Shown here piece by piece: positions 18,329 to 27,880 of a stretch of DNA of 64,000 bases. The first letter of the stretch is position 1. Each line of letters begins with the position of its first letter. A program made the position numbers and the translations under genes. Below the pieces are notes generated by a model, which saw nothing but the letters and a program-made list of their open reading frames with translations, did no database searches and was not told the origin of the DNA. This stretch comes from Metabacillus sp. B2-18. Lineage in GTDB: Bacteria; Bacillota; Bacilli; Bacillales; Bacillaceae. Where the stretch lies: contig NZ_CP088245.1 of assembly GCF_021117275.1 (NCBI RefSeq), positions 2,331,501-2,395,500 on the forward strand, in the 5' to 3' direction.

Positions 18329-19546
18329 TTAACCTTGTATTGATTTTCCTAGTTGATGGGGTTCTGGTTTTGTTTTTTTAATTGCTAACACAAATAAACT
18401 ACCAAATCCACAAAAAATACCAGCTAAAATAAATGCCCATGTATAAGAATTAAACATCTTAAAAAGCAGTCCTCCCCCATATGCCGCTACTGCAGCTCCT
18501 ACTTGGTGTGAGGCAAAAATCCAGCCATACACAATTACACTTTTCTCAACACCAAATACTTGTCTTGAAATACTGATTGTTGGTGGAACGGTTGCAATCC
18601 AATCTAATCCATAGAACACTGAGAAGATCACTAACAAGGTAAAAGAACCTTCCATTACCGCAAACGGTAGGAATAAAAGTGATGCTCCTCTTAAACTGTA
18701 GTACCAAAATAAAAGCCAGCGGTTATCAAAACGATCTGAAAGCCAACCAGAAAGAGTGGTTCCTATGAGATCAAAAATCCCCATAAAAGAAAGTAAAGAA
18801 GCTGCAGTCACTAACGGAATGCCAAATCCTATACAATATGAAACAAAATGAGTACCTATTAATCCGTTTGTAGAAAGCCCACAAATAAAAAAACTTCCGG
18901 CTAACAGCCAAAATTCTTTTACTCTAATAGCATCTAATAATACAGATAACGCAAGGGATATGGGGTTTTTCTTTTTACCTTGCTCAGGATCTAACACTTC
19001 TTTCGTTTGTCCATAAGGGAGAATTCCTAAATCCTTTGGGCTGCTTTTCATAAACAAAATAATCATCATAAACATTAACAAACCTATTGCTAAAATAGCG
19101 CCGATAGCAAAACGCCAGGAGTATTTTTCAATAATGAAAGCTAATACGGGAAGTAATAATAACTGTCCTGTAGCCGTGCTTGCCGTTAGAATTCCAACAG
19201 CAAGTCCCCTTTTTTCAACAAACCAATGATTTGCTACATATGGGCTTAAAACAGTAAGAAAGACAGCAGAACCAACCCCAATAATAACTCCCCAAATCAA
19301 TATCAATTGCCAAGATTCTTGCATAACGAATGTTAGTAAAAGGCCAATAATCATTGTGATCATTGAGTAGATCATCATCTTTTTTAAGCCTATCACTTCG
19401 ACTAGAGCAGCCATAAATGGGCCAGAAATTCCATATAAAAAAAGCCCTATGGCAAAGGCTAATGAAATAAGTGAGCGATCCCAGCCAAATTCTTGTTCAA
19501 AAGGATCAATAAACACCCCTGAAGAAGATCTTATAATACCTGCCAC
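18329..19546 (-). CDS. MFS transporter, start codon uncertain
   Basis: A 12-segment major facilitator protein (405 residues from the GTG at 19546). Its pattern is that of the monocarboxylate/oxalate-formate group: GWDRSLISLAFAIGLF, GPFMAALVEVIGLKKMM, WFVEKRGLAVGILTAS. The reading frame continues upstream as RRIHYSWIILIITFFSIIV, a natural first half of segment 1. A ribosome site (GGGGAGG) lies at the right place, but no ATG, GTG or TTG starts that extension in frame. Either a rare start is used or the start has been mutated. It may carry a carboxylate; its place next to madM suggests but does not show a role with malonate. Confidence 0.82.
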   Translation of the reverse strand: MAGIIRSSSGVFIDPFEQEFGWDRSLISLAFAIGLFLYGISGPFMAALVEVIGLKKMMIYSMITMIIGLLLTFVMQESWQLILIWGVIIGVGSAVFLTVLSPYVANHWFVEKRGLAVGILTASTATGQLLLLPVLAFIIEKYSWRFAIGAILAIGLLMFMMIILFMKSSPKDLGILPYGQTKEVLDPEQGKKKNPISLALSVLLDAIRVKEFWLLAGSFFICGLSTNGLIGTHFVSYCIGFGIPLVTAASLLSFMGIFDLIGTTLSGWLSDRFDNRWLLFWYYSLRGASLLFLPFAVMEGSFTLLVIFSVFYGLDWIATVPPTISISRQVFGVEKSVIVYGWIFASHQVGAAVAAYGGGLLFKMFNSYTWAFILAGIFCGFGSLFVLAIKKTKPEPHQLGKSIQG

Positions 19547-19624
19547 AATAATTGAAAAGAACGTGATAATTAATATGATCCAGCTGTAATGAATTCTTCT
19601 CGTTTTAACGCACCTCCCCTGTAT

Positions 19625-19978
19625 TTAAGAAACCTTACAAATCATCAGCATATTCCCATCAGGATCTTGAATATTAAACGAATGTCCATGCTCAATGTTT
19701 GTCACAATTTCTACTCCTTTCTCTTGCAAAAACTGATAAGCTTGGTGAATATCATCAGTATTAAAATGAAACATCGGTGTTTTTGCGTAAGAATCCTTCA
19801 TATAGATCTTACTATCTAGTACAATATTTAATCCATTATTGTCCATTGGAATGCAACAAAGATGATCAAACAAAATCTCATATGTAGGCTCTAAGTTTAA
19901 TAGTGAGCAATACCACTCTCGAGCTTTTCTAATATCACTAACTGGTATAAAAATGGCTCCAACTTTATTTAAGATCAT
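19625..19978 (-). CDS. VOC-family (glyoxalase/dioxygenase superfamily) protein
   Basis: A protein of about 117 residues with the beta-alpha-beta-beta-beta fold of the vicinal oxygen chelate family. Motifs are FIPVSDIRKAREWYCSLLNL at the N-terminus and HSFNIQDPDGNMLMICKV at the end. The metal ligands of true glyoxalases are only partly visible, so function is open. I chose the ATG at 19978; a TTG six bases upstream has better spacing to GGGGAGTG. It overlaps no neighbour and follows the MFS gene's upstream side. Confidence 0.82.
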   Translation of the reverse strand: MILNKVGAIFIPVSDIRKAREWYCSLLNLEPTYEILFDHLCCIPMDNNGLNIVLDSKIYMKDSYAKTPMFHFNTDDIHQAYQFLQEKGVEIVTNIEHGHSFNIQDPDGNMLMICKVS

Positions 19979-20175
19979 ACTCAAACAAATCACTCCCCTA
20001 TTAGTAATTGGAATTATTTCTTCAGTAACTTCCATACGTAACTACTTATCATATTTAAATAGATCTAGGTACACACTCACACCCAATAGAATTATATTCT
20101 CTTTATTTACTTTTTCACCTTTTTTATTGTGTAACTTTATTGTGAAACAAGAAAATTCGGGTAGTGACAGGCACC

Positions 20176-20204
20176 AAAAAAACAGGGCCTCATGAGAAGC
20201 CCTG
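20176..20204 (-). terminator. Terminator of prs
   Basis: On the minus strand CAGGGC pairs with GCCCTG around TTCTCATGAG, followed by seven T residues. Confidence 0.88.
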
Positions 20205-20242
20205 CTAATAAAATAACTATGTGAGTGTCTATGCACGATTAT

Positions 20243-21196
20243 CTACTGTACTAGCTCGTCTACTGATTGTTTTTCGTGAATTCGTTTAATCGCTTCACCT
20301 ATTAAAGGAGCAACAGAAAGTTCAACGATTTTATCAATTCTTTTGGATTCTGGAAGTGTAATCGAATCTGTTATAACGAGTTCTTTAATGTTTGAATTTT
20401 GAATACGTTCGATTGCCGGTCCTGATAAAACTGGATGTGTACAACATGCATACACTTCTTTTGCACCATTTTCTGTTAATGCGTTTGCCGCTAACGTAAT
20501 TGTGCCTGCTGTGTCTATAATATCATCGATAAGAATCGCTGTTTTTCCTTCGATGTTCCCGACAATATTCATCACTTCTACAACATTAGGTCTTGGACGT
20601 CTTTTATCAATAATGGCAATAGGAGCCTTTAGACGATCTGCTAATTTACGAGCACGTGTTACACCACCATGATCTGGTGAAACGATCACAAGATCCTCTA
20701 AATTCTTATCTAAGAAGTATTGCGAAAGGATAGGAACTCCTAAAAGATGGTCAATAGGAATGTCAAAGAATCCTTGAATTTGTGGTGCATGCAAGTCTAG
20801 AGCGATAACACGGGTTGAACCTGCTGTTTCAAGAAGATTTGCAACAAGCTTTGCAGTAATTGGCTCCCTTGCTCTCGCTTTACGATCTTGTCTTGCGTAT
20901 CCATAGTACGGAATGACCAAATTGATTGTTTTGGCTGAAGCACGCTTAAGTGCATCTACCATGATGAGCAGTTCCATTAAATGTTCGTTTACTGGGTCAC
21001 TGATTGATTGAATGATATAAACATCGCAACCACGAATACTTTCTTCAATATTTATTTGGATTTCTCCGTCACTAAAGCGAGTAACAGAACACTTTCCTAA
21101 TTCAACTCCAAGGATTTCACTAATTCTTGTTGATAGAGAAGGATCAGAGTTTAGTGAAAAAATTTTCAAATTAGGATCTTCATAGTGATTAGACAT
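20243..21196 (-). CDS. prs: Ribose-phosphate pyrophosphokinase, probable second copy
   Basis: A 317-residue PRPP synthetase that makes 5-phosphoribosyl 1-pyrophosphate from ribose 5-phosphate and ATP. The whole family pattern is present: [33 protein letters not shown], the [14 protein letters not shown] metal loop, and the PRPP-binding [14 protein letters not shown]. The ATG at 21196 gives the standard N-terminus ([16 protein letters not shown]); GGAGG lies 13 bases upstream. The usual prs locus is downstream of spoVG and glmU. Here it stands alone with its own terminator, so it is probably a paralogue. Confidence 0.93.
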   Translation of the reverse strand: MSNHYEDPNLKIFSLNSDPSLSTRISEILGVELGKCSVTRFSDGEIQINIEESIRGCDVYIIQSISDPVNEHLMELLIMVDALKRASAKTINLVIPYYGYARQDRKARAREPITAKLVANLLETAGSTRVIALDLHAPQIQGFFDIPIDHLLGVPILSQYFLDKNLEDLVIVSPDHGGVTRARKLADRLKAPIAIIDKRRPRPNVVEVMNIVGNIEGKTAILIDDIIDTAGTITLAANALTENGAKEVYACCTHPVLSGPAIERIQNSNIKELVITDSITLPESKRIDKIVELSVAPLIGEAIKRIHEKQSVDELVQ

Positions 21197-21309
21197 GTTA
21201 ATGAGTAAACCTCCAATAGCCATTCTTAATTTTAAGTTAGTTTCCAATTTACTATTTTACACTATATTTACCTTACATTAATAATTATTTATTAAAAAAA
21301 GCAGAGAAA

Positions 21310-21843
21310 TTAATTAGGAAAATCTTCAGCCCCAAGATACGCTTCCTTTATAATCTTAAGGTGATGTAGCTCATGTCCTGCTAAAATAAAAACAAGTGCT
21401 TTTGCCGTTACTTCAGAACCAAGTGCTGTACCTTTTCTTTGTAAATCTTCTGAGGTAAGTGTTTTGATAAATTGTAAAGTGCTTTGACGAACAACAGAAA
21501 AATCTTCTAGCAACTTTTTAATAGACTTTCTATTAAAGTCAGCGTTTTTAATGTAGGCATCTTTATCATATCTATGAAGAGACATGTCTTCCCCTCTGGC
21601 GATACAAAGAAGGGTGAAACTTAAAATACGTTCGGTATCTGAGAGATGCCCAATCACTTCCTTGATACTCCATTTGTTAGGTGTATATTTAAATAACCCT
21701 TGTGTTTCAGAATAATTCTTAAGTAAGTCAATAGTTTCGTTATTTTGTTGTTGTAATAATTGGATAATGTCACCTTTAGGCACTATGTCTACATATTTTG
21801 CAAAATACGAATTAAATTCATCTGCAGCTGGTTTATTGATCAT
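21310..21843 (-). CDS. DinB-superfamily protein (putative metal-dependent)
   Basis: A 177-residue four-helix-bundle protein of the DinB/YfiT-like superfamily. The three metal-binding histidines are visible, in VIGHLSDTE and GHELHHLKII. NKWSIKEVIGHLSDTERI is the typical motif. Members include thiol S-transferases such as BstA, but the substrate is unknown here. It is a single gene between prs and thrZ. Confidence 0.88.
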   Translation of the reverse strand: MINKPAADEFNSYFAKYVDIVPKGDIIQLLQQQNNETIDLLKNYSETQGLFKYTPNKWSIKEVIGHLSDTERILSFTLLCIARGEDMSLHRYDKDAYIKNADFNRKSIKKLLEDFSVVRQSTLQFIKTLTSEDLQRKGTALGSEVTAKALVFILAGHELHHLKIIKEAYLGAEDFPN

Positions 21844-22067
21844 GTAATCTTATCCTTTCAACTGTAATTTTAGTTCATATTCTATGAAAAATAGCGGATT
21901 CCTCCTTTGTTAATTTTATCGAAAAACGAATATTCCGTTGAAAGCACCAAATAAAATGACAAAACTGCCTAATATATCTGTCAATCTTCAAATATCATCA
22001 AAAATTGGCAAATATATATGCGAAAACTCCCAATAAAAGGCACAACGTAATGCTGTGCCTGTTCATC

Positions 22068-23984
22068 TTATAAGCAGCGTCCGCTTATTTTTCTTACAAT
22101 TTCCTCTTTAAATTCCTGAATAGATACACTTTCCGACTGATGACCTCCATACTTTCGAACATTTACTTTCCCATTTTCCATTTCTTGATCTCCCAATACA
22201 AGCATATACGGAGTTTTCTTCATCTGAGCTTCTCTAATTTTGTACCCAAGTTTTTCGTTACTAGAATCAATTTTTACTCTGACCAAAGCATCCTTTAGCT
22301 CCGCTTGAATCTGTAGGCAATAATCCAAGTGAACATGTGACACTGGAATAATTTGCACTTGTGTTGGTGCGAGCCAAACAGGGAAAGCACCTGCAAAATG
22401 TTCAATTAATATCCCTAAAAACCGATCGATTGAACCGAATATTGCACGATGAATCACAACAGGACGCACTTTTTCGTTGTTTTGATTAATATAAGACAAA
22501 TCAAACTTATCCGGCATTTGAAAATCTAGTTGAATTGTTGCACATTGATGGCTTCTTTTTAAAGCATCTTTAATATGAAAGTCAATTTTAGGTCCGTAAA
22601 AAGCACCATCACCTTCGTTCAACTGATAGCTGACCTCCAAATCTTCAAGAACATTTTTTAATGCAGCCTCAGATATTTCCCATAGTTGATCATCTCCTAA
22701 AGAATCCTCGGGTCTAGTGGAGAGCTCAACAGAATACTCAAATCCAAAAGTACGATAAACTTTATCAATTAATTGAAACACCTGTTTAATTTCATCTTGA
22801 ATTTGATCGTCACGAACAAAAAGATGTGCATCATCTTGACAAAATGTACGAACCCGAAGAAGTCCATTTAATGCCCCACTGTATTCGTGGCGATGAACTT
22901 GACCGAATTCAGCCATTCGAATCGGTAAATCTCGATATGAATAAAGACTATTTTTAAAAATAAGCATATGCCCCGGACAATTCATTGGTTTTAAAGCAAA
23001 CTTTGTTGAATCAACTTCTGAAAAATACATGTTTTCATGATAATGATCCCAGTGACCTGATTTTTCCCATAACTGTTGATTCATCATAAAAGGAGTACGT
23101 ACCTCGTCATAGTATGCTTCATTTTGAAGTTCACGCGAAAACCTTTCAAGTTCATTTCTAATAATCTGGCCATTTCGTAAATAAAATGGCATTCCTGGTG
23201 CTTCCTCTGAGAACATAAACAGCTCTAATTGTTTTCCTAGCTTTCGATGATCTCGTTTTGCTGCTTCTTCTAAATAAAAGAGATAATCCTTTAAGTCGTT
23301 TTTCTTTTTAAAGGCCACTCCATAAACTCGTTGAAGCACATCATTCTGGTTATCGCCTCTCCAGTAGGCACCTGATACACGAGTTAATTTAAATGCTTTT
23401 ATAAAACCAGTTGATGGAAGATGTGGACCACGGCAAAGATCAATAAATTCACCTTGTTGATATAGTGACAGCTTTTCATTTTTCGGAATATCTTTTAAAA
23501 TTTCTACCTTGTAATTCTCTCCCTTTTCTAAAAAAAGCTTTTCTGCTTCATCATAAGAAACTTCAATTCGTTTAATCTCTAAGTTTTCTTTGATGATGTT
23601 TTCCATCTCTTTTTCAATTTTTTCTAAATCATTTGATGTTAAGCTAAGCTCCTCCAGATTCATATCATAATAAAAACCATCCTCAATCACTGAACCAATT
23701 CCTAATTTTACATTTCCAAATACTCTTTTCACCGCTTGAGCCAACACATGTGCAGTTGAATGCCTTAGGATTTGCAAACCTTCTTCACTATCAAGAGTTA
23801 AAATTGAAACTTTTGCATCTTGTTCAAGTTTGTAGCTGAGATCAACCAAATGATTATTCACTTTCCCTGCTACCGCATTCTTTTTTAAACTAGAGCTTAT
23901 CGATTCAGCTAGCATACTAACAGGAATACCTTTCTGACATTCTTTTATTTTCCCATCTGGTAATTCAATTTTCACAACATTCAT
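22068..23984 (-). CDS. thrZ: Threonyl-tRNA synthetase, T-box-controlled copy
   Basis: A 638-residue class II synthetase that charges tRNA-Thr. A TGS domain (1-65) is followed by the editing domain with HSTAHVLAQA, then the catalytic core with MNCPGHMLIF, motif 2 RVRTFCQDDAHLF and motif 3 GSIDRFLGILIEHF, and the anticodon domain from about 535. I chose the ATG at 23984 (MNVVKIELPDGK); the frame reaches further into the leader. Three tandem T-box elements precede it. This is exactly the known design of Bacillus thrZ, which is induced when uncharged tRNA-Thr builds up or thrS is insufficient. Confidence 0.95.
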   Translation of the reverse strand: MNVVKIELPDGKIKECQKGIPVSMLAESISSSLKKNAVAGKVNNHLVDLSYKLEQDAKVSILTLDSEEGLQILRHSTAHVLAQAVKRVFGNVKLGIGSVIEDGFYYDMNLEELSLTSNDLEKIEKEMENIIKENLEIKRIEVSYDEAEKLFLEKGENYKVEILKDIPKNEKLSLYQQGEFIDLCRGPHLPSTGFIKAFKLTRVSGAYWRGDNQNDVLQRVYGVAFKKKNDLKDYLFYLEEAAKRDHRKLGKQLELFMFSEEAPGMPFYLRNGQIIRNELERFSRELQNEAYYDEVRTPFMMNQQLWEKSGHWDHYHENMYFSEVDSTKFALKPMNCPGHMLIFKNSLYSYRDLPIRMAEFGQVHRHEYSGALNGLLRVRTFCQDDAHLFVRDDQIQDEIKQVFQLIDKVYRTFGFEYSVELSTRPEDSLGDDQLWEISEAALKNVLEDLEVSYQLNEGDGAFYGPKIDFHIKDALKRSHQCATIQLDFQMPDKFDLSYINQNNEKVRPVVIHRAIFGSIDRFLGILIEHFAGAFPVWLAPTQVQIIPVSHVHLDYCLQIQAELKDALVRVKIDSSNEKLGYKIREAQMKKTPYMLVLGDQEMENGKVNVRKYGGHQSESVSIQEFKEEIVRKISGRCL

Positions 23985-24004
23985 CTTAGGTAAACACTCC
24001 TTTA

Positions 24005-24260
24005 ATATAATAAAAAACACACTCATCCCTAGAGAAGGGACGAGTGTGTTAGTAACCCGTGGTTCCACCCAATTTCCCATAAGCAAAAACACTTATGGCT
24101 TTGGAGCTGTAACGTAGCCTAGACGATATCAGATACTACTTTTCCCTGATATAGCTCAGAAGGTGGTAAATGATTTTCCTAAGTTAGGAAGGTCACAGCA
24201 TTTCCTTCCCTCTCTGGAAACCGTAAAAATCATTCATGTCCTCATCGCAGCTTTTTTCTT
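24005..24260 (-). promoter_or_regulatory. T-box riboswitch 3 (nearest thrZ), threonine
   Basis: On the minus strand the T-box GGGTGGAACCACGGGT lies at 24053-24073, followed by a terminator with CACACTCGTCCC stems and a T run. Upstream the stem I region holds TTTACCACC, giving the threonine codon ACC as specifier. Uncharged tRNA-Thr should favour the antiterminator. Confidence 0.92.
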
Positions 24261-24264
24261 TAGT

Positions 24265-24510
24265 AAAATAAAAACGCACTCATCCCTCATAACAAGGGAC
24301 GAGTGCGTTTTACCCGTGGTTCCACCCAATTTCCCATAAGCAAAAACACCTATGGCTCTGGAGCTGTAACGTAGCCTAAACGATATCAGATACTTGCTTT
24401 CCCTGATATAGCTCTAAGGTGGTAAATGACCTTCCTAAGTTAGGGAGTCACAGCATTTCTCCCCTCTCTGAAAACCGTAAACATCATTCATGTCCTTTTC
24501 ATAGCATTGT
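24265..24510 (-). promoter_or_regulatory. T-box riboswitch 2, threonine
   Basis: The same layout as element 3: ACC specifier in TTTACCACC (near 24421), T-box TGGAACCACGGG near 24318-24330, and a terminator near 24271-24311. Sequence identity to element 3 is high, so the elements arose by tandem duplication. Confidence 0.92.
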
Positions 24511-24524
24511 ATTATTTTTGGAAA

Positions 24525-24765
24525 ACAAAAAACACACCCATCCCTGTACAAGGGACGAGTGTGTTATAACCCGTGGTTCCACCCAATTTCCCACAAGCAA
24601 AACACTCATGGCTATGGTGCTGTAACGTAGCATATACGGTATTGGATACTAATTTCCCCAATACAGCTCAAAGGTGGTAAACTACTTTACTGCGTTAGGA
24701 AGCTCTCAGCATATCTTCCCTCTCTGGAAACCGTTTAAAGTAACTCATGTCCTTATCATTGCGTT
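24525..24765 (-). promoter_or_regulatory. T-box riboswitch 1 (promoter-proximal), threonine
   Basis: The first of three elements. It has ACC in GTTTACCACC (near 24675), the T-box near 24573-24590 and a terminator at 24530-24566. It is more diverged from the other two, mainly in stem I. Confidence 0.9.
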
Positions 24766-24796
24766 CAAAAGTAAAATTCGGATTTGATTGATTTTG

Positions 24797-24825
24797 ATAC
24801 TACAATAAAATGGAAAGAAATGCAA
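24797..24825 (-). promoter_or_regulatory. Sigma-A promoter for the thrZ leader
   Basis: On the minus strand TTGCAT and TAGTAT are 17 bases apart, about 35 bases before the first T-box element. Confidence 0.65.
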
Positions 24826-24863
24826 GAAATAATTTTCTATTTTGATTGAGACTAGAATAGTTC

Positions 24864-24893
24864 TTGACGGTAAAAAAACAATCCTGTTATTCT
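24864..24893 (+). promoter_or_regulatory. Sigma-A promoter for the yibE-yibF pair
   Basis: TTGACG and TATTCT are separated by 18 bases. The site lies 52 bases before the chosen start at 24945 and faces away from thrZ. Confidence 0.65.
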
Positions 24894-24944
24894 ATGTCCA
24901 TTGCTTACAATTACATATTACTAGTTCATAACGGAGGTTTACTT

Positions 24945-26057
24945 TTGAAAGATATGTCTAGGCAAATCATTTTTTATACTCTTTTAGTATTTTTCTTTAT
25001 TGTTTCTATGTTTTTTGTACATAATAACTACTCTTTTTATGATCAACCTATTGCTAAAATTACTAAAACTCATTTAGTCGAAACAACTGAGACGGTCGAT
25101 CCTCACGAAAATGTTGATAAGCTTTTTACTCAGCATATAGAAGCAGTGATAAAAAACGGAGAACATCGAGGAGAAACTATTTCCTTAACAAATGAGTATT
25201 CATCATCTGGAGCATATGATCAAAAATTCGAAGCTGGAAATGAATTGTTTATTTCGATAGATACAGAGGAAAGTTCGACTTTAACTGGAACGATCAAAGA
25301 TGTAAAGCGTGATAAATATGTTGTATTCATAGCATGGATTTTCATCTTTACTCTACTGATTGTCGGGAAAAAACAAGGGCTTTTTTCAATCATTAGCTTG
25401 GCGGTCAATGCTGTTTTGTTATCGTATGCATTAGATGTGTATATGAATACATCAGGAGTTAGCTTGCTAGTAGTTTGTGGGATAAGTGCCATTCTGTTTA
25501 CGATCATTTCTTTATTACTCGTTAACGGCTTTAATGGAAAAACATATGCAGCTGTTATATCAACAATACTTGGAACGTTTATTTCCCTTCTGATTGCGAT
25601 TATTGTGATGTGGGTAACTGCTGAAGAAGGACTTCGTTATGAGGAAATGCAATTTTTAACTCGGCCTCCTCAAACAGTGTTTATAGCGGGAGTATTGATT
25701 GGGTCATTAGGAGCGGTTATGGATGTTGCTATTACCATGTCTTCATCTGTATACGGTTTGTATGAAGAAAATCATAATATTTCAATTAAAGCTCTGAAAA
25801 AGTCAGGAATGGATATCGGAAAAGATATTATGGGGACGATGACAAATATTTTATTTTTCGCTTATGTAAGTGGCGCGATTACTATGCTCATACTATATTT
25901 TAAAAACTCATCTCCATTGACTTATACTTTATCTATTAATCTTTCTTTGGAATTGGCTCGTGCTCTAGCTGGTGGAATTGGTATAGTCTTAACGATTCCG
26001 ATCGGTCTCTATACTTCTATATTGTTCATCAATCTTAGAAAAAGGACAAAATCATGA
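24945..26057 (+). CDS. YibE/F-family membrane protein, long form
   Basis: A 370-residue protein. One N-terminal membrane anchor (IIFYTLLVFFFIVSMFF) is followed by an extracellular beta-rich part of about 100 residues (GEHRGETISLTNEY), then seven or so transmembrane segments with the family stretch TMSSSVYGLYEENHN. I choose the TTG at 24945, seven bases after GGAGG; the open frame before it contains the promoter. It overlaps yibF by four bases (ATGA). The family is found next to many kinds of genes and its transport role is unknown. Confidence 0.88.
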   Translation: MKDMSRQIIFYTLLVFFFIVSMFFVHNNYSFYDQPIAKITKTHLVETTETVDPHENVDKLFTQHIEAVIKNGEHRGETISLTNEYSSSGAYDQKFEAGNELFISIDTEESSTLTGTIKDVKRDKYVVFIAWIFIFTLLIVGKKQGLFSIISLAVNAVLLSYALDVYMNTSGVSLLVVCGISAILFTIISLLLVNGFNGKTYAAVISTILGTFISLLIAIIVMWVTAEEGLRYEEMQFLTRPPQTVFIAGVLIGSLGAVMDVAITMSSSVYGLYEENHNISIKALKKSGMDIGKDIMGTMTNILFFAYVSGAITMLILYFKNSSPLTYTLSINLSLELARALAGGIGIVLTIPIGLYTSILFINLRKRTKS

Positions 26058-26824
26058 ATGTTTTAGTATGTTTAGCCGCTATTTTATTTTTATTAATGAT
26101 CCTTATAGGTGGAAAAAAAGGAGCACGTTCTTTTATTGCCTTATTTTTAAACTTTAGTGTACTCTTTTTAGCGACACTTTTTATGACAGATCCAAATGCT
26201 GATCCCATATTATTAACATTAATTGCAAGTACAATCATTAGTTGCATTACCTTGTTTTTTATCAATGAAGTAAATATGAAAACGAAAACAGCTTTTCTTT
26301 CTACAATTATCACTTTGGCTATACTTCTGTTCTTTATTATCTTCGTGACAGAACATACAATGACACAGGGCTTTGGGGAAGAAATAGAAGAGCTTAGTAT
26401 CTTTTCTATGTATATTGGAGTAGACTTTGTGAAAATTGGTGCATCCATGATCATCATGAGTACTATAGGTGCTATTACAGATGTTGCGATTTCCATTTCG
26501 TCTCCAATGCGTGAAATCTTACTTCATAACCCACACATAAGCAGATACGCATTATTTAAATTTGGACTAAGTATCGGAAGAGATATTCTAGGCACAAACA
26601 CAAACACATTGTTTTTCGCCTTTTTTGGAGGATATTTAGGACTGCTTATATGGTTTAAAGATTTAAATTATTCTTTTGGGGAAATTGTTAATTCAAAGGT
26701 ATTTAGTGCCGAGATGATTACAATCCTTTGTGCCGGTATTGGAATCGCCTTAATCATTCCGATTACATCATGGATTACTGCTTTTTTCTTTATTAGATCA
26801 AGAGACCATCATCAGGCGAAGTAA
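26054..26824 (+). CDS. YibE/F-family membrane protein, short form
   Basis: A 256-residue membrane protein homologous to the C-terminal part of the preceding gene product. The shared stretch reads GAITDVAISISSPMREI and then GRDILGTNTNTLFFAFFGG. About seven transmembrane segments are predicted and there is no extracellular domain. Translation is coupled through the ATGA overlap, so the two proteins probably form a complex. A shared terminator follows. Confidence 0.9.
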   Translation: MNVLVCLAAILFLLMILIGGKKGARSFIALFLNFSVLFLATLFMTDPNADPILLTLIASTIISCITLFFINEVNMKTKTAFLSTIITLAILLFFIIFVTEHTMTQGFGEEIEELSIFSMYIGVDFVKIGASMIIMSTIGAITDVAISISSPMREILLHNPHISRYALFKFGLSIGRDILGTNTNTLFFAFFGGYLGLLIWFKDLNYSFGEIVNSKVFSAEMITILCAGIGIALIIPITSWITAFFFIRSRDHHQAK

Positions 26825-26954
26825 TCTAATTTATTGGGCAACCAACTATATAATTACCATATTTTCGACATTGTTCGACAAGGACTTTTGAAATATAATA
26901 AGGATAAGACATTTGTGTAACCTTGCGAGATTATTTTATATATCTCTATTATAA

Positions 26955-26984
26955 AAAATGCCCCTCCTTTTGGATGGGCATTTT
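26955..26984. terminator. Bidirectional terminator
   Basis: AAAATGCCC pairs with GGGCATTTT around a short, partly paired loop. It serves the convergent yibF-like and dihydrofolate reductase genes. Confidence 0.85.
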
Positions 26985-27470
26985 CTATTTTCTCACATAC
27001 ACATGAAAATAATAAGTATACGGGTTTAGGTCATCCTTTATCCCTTTTTTAACAGATACCTCGTTCCATTCCTTCTCATTAACTTCCGGAAAAAATGTAT
27101 CTCCTTCAAAGCTATGATGGATTTTTGTCATATACATTTTATCCACATACGGTAAAAACAGTTTATAAATTTGTTCTCCCCCAAAAATAAACATTTCGTT
27201 TTCTTGTTTACATAATTCAAAAACATCTTCTGGGGAATGAACAATCTCACAGCCTTCAAAAGAAAAGTCTTTATCTCTAGTTAAAATAATATTTCTTCTA
27301 TCAGGTAATGCTCTTCCGATTGACTCTGAGTTTTTTCTGCCTAATATAATTGGATGACCCTTGGTTACCTTTTTCACATATTCCCAGTCTCGTGGAATTC
27401 TCCAAGGAATGTCATTTTGATATCCTATAACTCTATTTTGATCCATCGCGACGATTAAAGAAACTTTCAA
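26985..27470 (-). CDS. dfr: Dihydrofolate reductase, DfrG/DfrK-like
   Basis: A 161-residue dihydrofolate reductase (NADPH-dependent, makes tetrahydrofolate). It begins VSLIVAMDQNRVIG with the active-site block NDIPWRIPRDWE (Asp28 as proton donor) and the NADPH motif FIFGGEQIYKLF. From memory the sequence is closer to the acquired trimethoprim-resistance enzymes DfrD/DfrG/DfrK of Gram-positive bacteria than to the usual chromosomal enzyme; blocks such as HPIILGRKN, SIGRALP and RRNIILTRDK are shared. The TTG at 27470 follows TAGGAGG. There is no thyA next to it. Resistance is a prediction only. Confidence 0.9.
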   Translation of the reverse strand: MKVSLIVAMDQNRVIGYQNDIPWRIPRDWEYVKKVTKGHPIILGRKNSESIGRALPDRRNIILTRDKDFSFEGCEIVHSPEDVFELCKQENEMFIFGGEQIYKLFLPYVDKMYMTKIHHSFEGDTFFPEVNEKEWNEVSVKKGIKDDLNPYTYYFHVYVRK

Positions 27471-27490
27471 AACTAGACCTCCTATCTTAT

Positions 27491-27880
27491 TCAATATTTT
27501 AAATTTAATGCCCTAATAACCCTTGAAACTTGTAAGTCATCCTTCATCTCTACTAATGAGAGCCATTTAACCTCTGATAGAGTTTGCTCACTACCAGCTT
27601 CAGGATCAAAACCTAAAGAAGGTTTTTGATCATTTACTGTGCGAACTAAAAAACACCTTTCTTCTCCGTGACTATAGGTTCCGACAAATAAACATGTCTC
27701 TACTTCCACGTCCAAATTTACTTCTTCTCTCACCTCACGAATGACCGCTTCTTCGTAAGTTTCTCCTTCTTCTACTCCACCTCCAGGTAATGTCCAAAAC
27801 GTTTTATCCCGATAAACCTCTTTAACCATTAAAATATGATGATCCTTTATAATAGCAGCACATGATCTTCCTCTATTCAT
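27491..27880 (-). CDS. Nudix hydrolase
   Basis: A 129-residue pyrophosphatase of the Nudix family. The box is complete: GGGVEEGETYEEAV followed by IREVREEVNL, holding the GX5EX7REUXEEXGU residues. It would hydrolyse a nucleoside diphosphate linked to some group; the substrate cannot be told. It lies 20 bases upstream of dfr, on the same strand, and the two are probably cotranscribed. Confidence 0.92.
   Translation of the reverse strand: MNRGRSCAAIIKDHHILMVKEVYRDKTFWTLPGGGVEEGETYEEAVIREVREEVNLDVEVETCLFVGTYSHGEERCFLVRTVNDQKPSLGFDPEAGSEQTLSEVKWLSLVEMKDDLQVSRVIRALNLKY

Noticed and set aside
20042..20236. 64-residue minus-strand ORF downstream of prs
   Set aside because: It contains the prs terminator hairpin and has no ribosome site.
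24864..24944. Longer N-terminus for the first YibE/F protein, starting at TTG 24864
   Set aside because: That stretch holds the -35 and -10 boxes; a TTG at 24945 has an ideal GGAGG site.
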